In this document: piece after piece, positions 61,670-64,000 of the stretch
Layout of the letters: the number at the start of each line of letters is the position of its first letter
How positions within the stretch are numbered: the stretch's first letter is position 1
Assembly (NCBI RefSeq): GCF_003049645.1
Contig: NZ_PYWK01000003.1
Coordinates: forward strand, 1 to 64,000
DNA length: 64,000 nt
Direction of reading: 5' to 3'
DNA from: Metasolibacillus fluoroglycofenilyticus
GTDB lineage: Bacteria > Bacillota > Bacilli > Bacillales_A > Planococcaceae
Notes under the pieces: generated by a model
What the model was told of the DNA's origin: nothing
What the model saw: only the letters and a program-made list of their open reading frames with translations
Database searches by the model: none
Program-made: the position numbers and the translations under genes

Positions 61670-61686
61670 GTTCTTTCAGAAAGAAC
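61670..61686 (+). promoter_or_regulatory. Palindrome just before the thrC SD
   Basis: Perfect inverted repeat GTTCTTTC-A-GAAAGAAC, ending 4 bases before AAAGGAG. It may be a hairpin that limits ribosome access, or an operator. Confidence 0.5.
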
Positions 61687-61705
61687 AAAAGGAGTCATGT
61701 TTGAT

Positions 61706-62758
61706 ATGTGGAAAGGTTTAATTGAAGAATATAAGCAATATTTACCTGTTACTGAAAAAACACCTGCTTTAACTTTAAATGAAGGAAATACGCCATTAGT
61801 GCATTTAGTTCATTTATCAAAAGAGTTAGGTATTGAGTTATATGGAAAAATCGAAGGTGCGAACCCAACAGGCTCCTTTAAAGATCGTGGCATGGTGTTT
61901 GCTGTTGCTAAAGCCGTTGAAGATGGCGCAAAATGCGTTATTTGTGCCTCTACCGGTAATACATCCGCTGCTGCTGCTGCCTATGCGACACGCGCAGGTA
62001 TCAACTCTGTTGTAGTTATCCCTAAAGGAAAAGTAGCTCTTGGTAAACTAGCACAAGCAACAATGTACGGCGCAAAAATTATTGAAATTGACGGCAACTT
62101 TGACGATGCTTTAAATATCGTACGTCGCATTAGCGAAACGACACCTGTTGCCCTCGTTAATTCAGTCAATCCATACCGTATTGAAGGGCAAAAAACGGCT
62201 TCTTTTGAAATTGTTGATGCACTTGGAAAAGCACCAGATTTCTTATGTATTCCTGTCGGCAATGCAGGAAATATTTCCGCCTATTGGAAGGGCTTTAAAG
62301 ATTATAATGAAGCAAAAAACTCAGGTCTACCAAAGGTGCTTGGCTTTGAAGCTGAAGGTTCTGCAGCAATTACGAAAGGTGAGCCAATTGCTACTCCCGA
62401 AACAGTTGCAACAGCTATACGTATTGGCAATCCTGCTAGCTGGAAATTAGCAGAGGCAGCACGAGACGAGTCAGGTGGTATTATTGATTCTGTAACAGAT
62501 GAAGAAATTTTAGCTGCTTATAAATTAATCGCTGGTAAGGAAGGTATTTTCGTTGAACCTGGTTCAGCCGCTTCCCTTGCAGGCGTGATAAAATCGGTGA
62601 AGGCAGGTCTTATTCCACAAGGTAGTCAAGTCGTCACTATTTTTACTGGTAACGGCTTGAAAGACCCAGATACTGCAATGAGCGTCTCAACAGTAGACTT
62701 AGTATCGTTGAAAAACGATGAAGAAGAAATTCGCGCATATATTGAGGGAACACTATGA
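61706..62758 (+). CDS. thrC: Threonine synthase
   Basis: PLP enzyme making threonine from O-phosphohomoserine; 350 residues. PLP lysine in [19 protein letters not shown], phosphate loop in [17 protein letters not shown] and [14 protein letters not shown] are seen. ATG 61706 ([20 protein letters not shown], as in B. subtilis) is preferred because AAAGGAG is 11 bases upstream; ATG 61697 is too close. Overlaps thrB by 4 bases (ATGA). No hom gene precedes it. Confidence 0.96.
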   Translation: MWKGLIEEYKQYLPVTEKTPALTLNEGNTPLVHLVHLSKELGIELYGKIEGANPTGSFKDRGMVFAVAKAVEDGAKCVICASTGNTSAAAAAYATRAGINSVVVIPKGKVALGKLAQATMYGAKIIEIDGNFDDALNIVRRISETTPVALVNSVNPYRIEGQKTASFEIVDALGKAPDFLCIPVGNAGNISAYWKGFKDYNEAKNSGLPKVLGFEAEGSAAITKGEPIATPETVATAIRIGNPASWKLAEAARDESGGIIDSVTDEEILAAYKLIAGKEGIFVEPGSAASLAGVIKSVKAGLIPQGSQVVTIFTGNGLKDPDTAMSVSTVDLVSLKNDEEEIRAYIEGTL

Positions 62759-63648
62759 GTTGGCAAATTAAAGTTCCTGGCAGTACAGCAAATCTAGGAC
62801 CCGGCTTTGATTCTATCGGGCTCGGTTTGTCACTTTATTTAACATTGCAAGCAATCCCGCAGAAAGAGTGGGAATTTGTCCATCAAGGTGAACATGTACC
62901 AGCAGATACAACAGTAGAAAATCATTTAATCTATCAAATTGCCAAGCAAGTGGCTGAGCACTACGATAAGGAATTACCGGGCTGTCATGTCGTAATGACA
63001 AGCGAGTTACCTTTGGCTCGTGGCGTTGGTAGTAGCGCAGCAGCTATCGTTGCAGGAATCGAGCTAGCTAATTTGCTATGTAATTTAAAGCTTACAATAC
63101 AAGATAAACTCAATATTTCATCACAAATTGAAGGGCATCCTGACAATGCCACAGCCTCTGTTTTAGGTGGCTTAACGATTTCCTCTATGACAGAGGATAA
63201 TATAGTTGATACGATTCATGTACAAAATATGGATGTGGCTTTCGTGCTATTTATTCCAAATGTAGAATTAAAAACAGCAAAGGCACGGAGCGTCCTTCCT
63301 ACTCAGCTAGAGCGTTCTTATGCAGTAAAGGCAAGTGCTGCTGCAAATATGCTTGCCGCCTCGCTTATTGCTAAAGATTACGAGCGAATCGGTCGCTATA
63401 TGGAATCCGATTTATTCCACGAACCTTTCCGCGCACAGCTAATTCCTAGCTACATGGAGATTCGCCAAGCAGCTAAACAAGCTGGCGCATACGGCACAGC
63501 ATTAAGTGGCGCTGGCCCAACGCTTATTTCAATTATACCGCCAACACTTGCTGACGAATTTGTTGTCAGCATGCAAAAGCAATTCCCTGAGCATCGTATC
63601 GTTTTAACGACAGCAGCTAAAAAGGGAAGTACGATTACACCATTATAA
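62755..63648 (+). CDS. thrB: Homoserine kinase
   Basis: GHMP kinase phosphorylating homoserine, the substrate source of ThrC; 297 residues. [22 protein letters not shown] (N-terminal substrate loop), [16 protein letters not shown] (ATP loop, motif 2) and [17 protein letters not shown] (motif 3) are present. ATG overlaps the thrC stop as ATGA, with GAGGGA upstream; this is tight operon coupling. The terminator at 63656 closes it. Confidence 0.96.
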   Translation: MSWQIKVPGSTANLGPGFDSIGLGLSLYLTLQAIPQKEWEFVHQGEHVPADTTVENHLIYQIAKQVAEHYDKELPGCHVVMTSELPLARGVGSSAAAIVAGIELANLLCNLKLTIQDKLNISSQIEGHPDNATASVLGGLTISSMTEDNIVDTIHVQNMDVAFVLFIPNVELKTAKARSVLPTQLERSYAVKASAAANMLAASLIAKDYERIGRYMESDLFHEPFRAQLIPSYMEIRQAAKQAGAYGTALSGAGPTLISIIPPTLADEFVVSMQKQFPEHRIVLTTAAKKGSTITPL

Positions 63649-63655
63649 TTTGCAA

Positions 63656-63708
63656 GGGGGCGTCCCAAATGTAGGCAATACACCGCCTTCGGGACATCCC
63701 CATTTTTT
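63656..63708 (+). terminator. Terminator after thrB
   Basis: Stem GGGGGCGTCCC..GGGACATCCCC with a T-run; same hairpin group as 22025, 33351 and 39125. Confidence 0.85.
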
Positions 63709-63734
63709 TGTAGTTTCATAACTTCCAAGCTATA

Positions 63735-63945
63735 GAGGCTGTCCAAAAAGCCTTGCATAGCCGGCATTTTGGACAGTAGCAATGATGTTTCACAAAATGT
63801 TGATTCCTATAAACAGAAAACGCCTCTTTTAAAAATGGGAGGAACATTAACTTTAGCAGCGTTATCCTTCAGTAAAAGGGAAGCGATGAAAACCTTTATT
63901 TCAATGCGGTGGCAAAACAAAATGGACTTTTCGGACAACTCCATT
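63735..63945. repeat. Repeat D copy 2 (about 210 bp)
   Basis: GAGGCTGTCCAAAAAGCC..GGCATTTTGGACAG hairpin, then about 170 bp matching 22766-22968, with a 13-14-base insertion (GGAACATTAACTTT region) relative to it. It carries an ORF fragment beginning DVSQNVDSYKQ.TPLLKMG that also occurs in the 22.8 kb copy, but nothing suggests a functional protein. It runs to about 55 bases before the window end. Confidence 0.8.
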
Positions 63946-64000
63946 TATTCTACGTTTTCTGCGTTCTATTCCATGTTCCTGTCAAAGCTCCATTAAACCT

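Noticed and set aside
63769-63996. 75-residue ORF at the right edge
   Set aside because: It lies in repeat D, has no SD, and its first part also appears in the other repeat D copy; no sign of coding selection.

Overview
The window comes from the chromosome of a low-GC, Gram-positive, spore-former-type Bacillota. GTG and TTG starts with strong Shine-Dalgarno (SD) sites are common. The block from ddl to the tRNA cluster keeps the Bacillus subtilis gene order (ddl, murF, cshA, ydbS, ydbT, ydcA, acpS, ydcC, alr, ndoAI, ndoA, rsb genes, sigB, tex, ydcK, tRNAs). An S-layer-homology 5'-nucleotidase and the many intergenic repeats suggest the Lysinibacillus/Solibacillus side of the family. That genus-level placement is inference.

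Layout. 1-1000: leader and promoter of an rRNA operon that continues past the left edge, preceded by eight minus-strand tRNA genes with their own promoter. 1.1-20.4 kb: the conserved block, nearly all minus strand, covering SprT-like protein, Tex, the sigma-B switch (RsbT, U, V, W, SigB), the NdoAI/NdoA toxin-antitoxin pair, alanine racemase, a LolA-like lipoprotein, AcpS, a rhomboid protease, two bPH2 membrane proteins, helicase CshA, an esterase, MurF and Ddl. rsbR, rsbS and rsbX are missing, and the rsbRS position holds a long dispersed repeat. 20.8-41.6 kb: envelope genes (rodA, cls, a DD-carboxypeptidase-like protein, yidC), an AraC and a LytTR regulator, a CoA-transferase, an MFS transporter, small general-stress proteins, CvfB, MntR, ComFB and a cadCA efflux operon. 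41.9-64 kb: a frameshifted secreted-protein gene, penicillin acylase, exoA, murB, an ABC exporter beside an HxlR regulator, the nucleotidase, azoR, a DsbA-like protein, a Rieske oxidoreductase, ppaC, a DUF7662-like/GNAT fusion, an ECF sigma/anti-sigma pair, niaP and thrCB.

Functional links. Alr, Ddl, MurF and MurB feed peptidoglycan precursors to RodA-type synthesis. RsbT/U/V/W control SigB, and a SigB-type promoter lies before rsbV. Two further SigB-type promoters face outward between two small-protein genes near 34 kb. CadC has two operator-like palindromes before cadCA.

The most unusual signal is a family of about 15 intergenic repeats (repeat A, up to about 370 bp). All copies lie in one orientation and contain conserved hairpins, some with compensatory changes. 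In nine copies one fixed end lies 14-72 bases, usually 23-30, before a start codon. Three other repeat families occur, one of them a 105-bp unit inserted in another repeat and flanked by 7-bp direct repeats.
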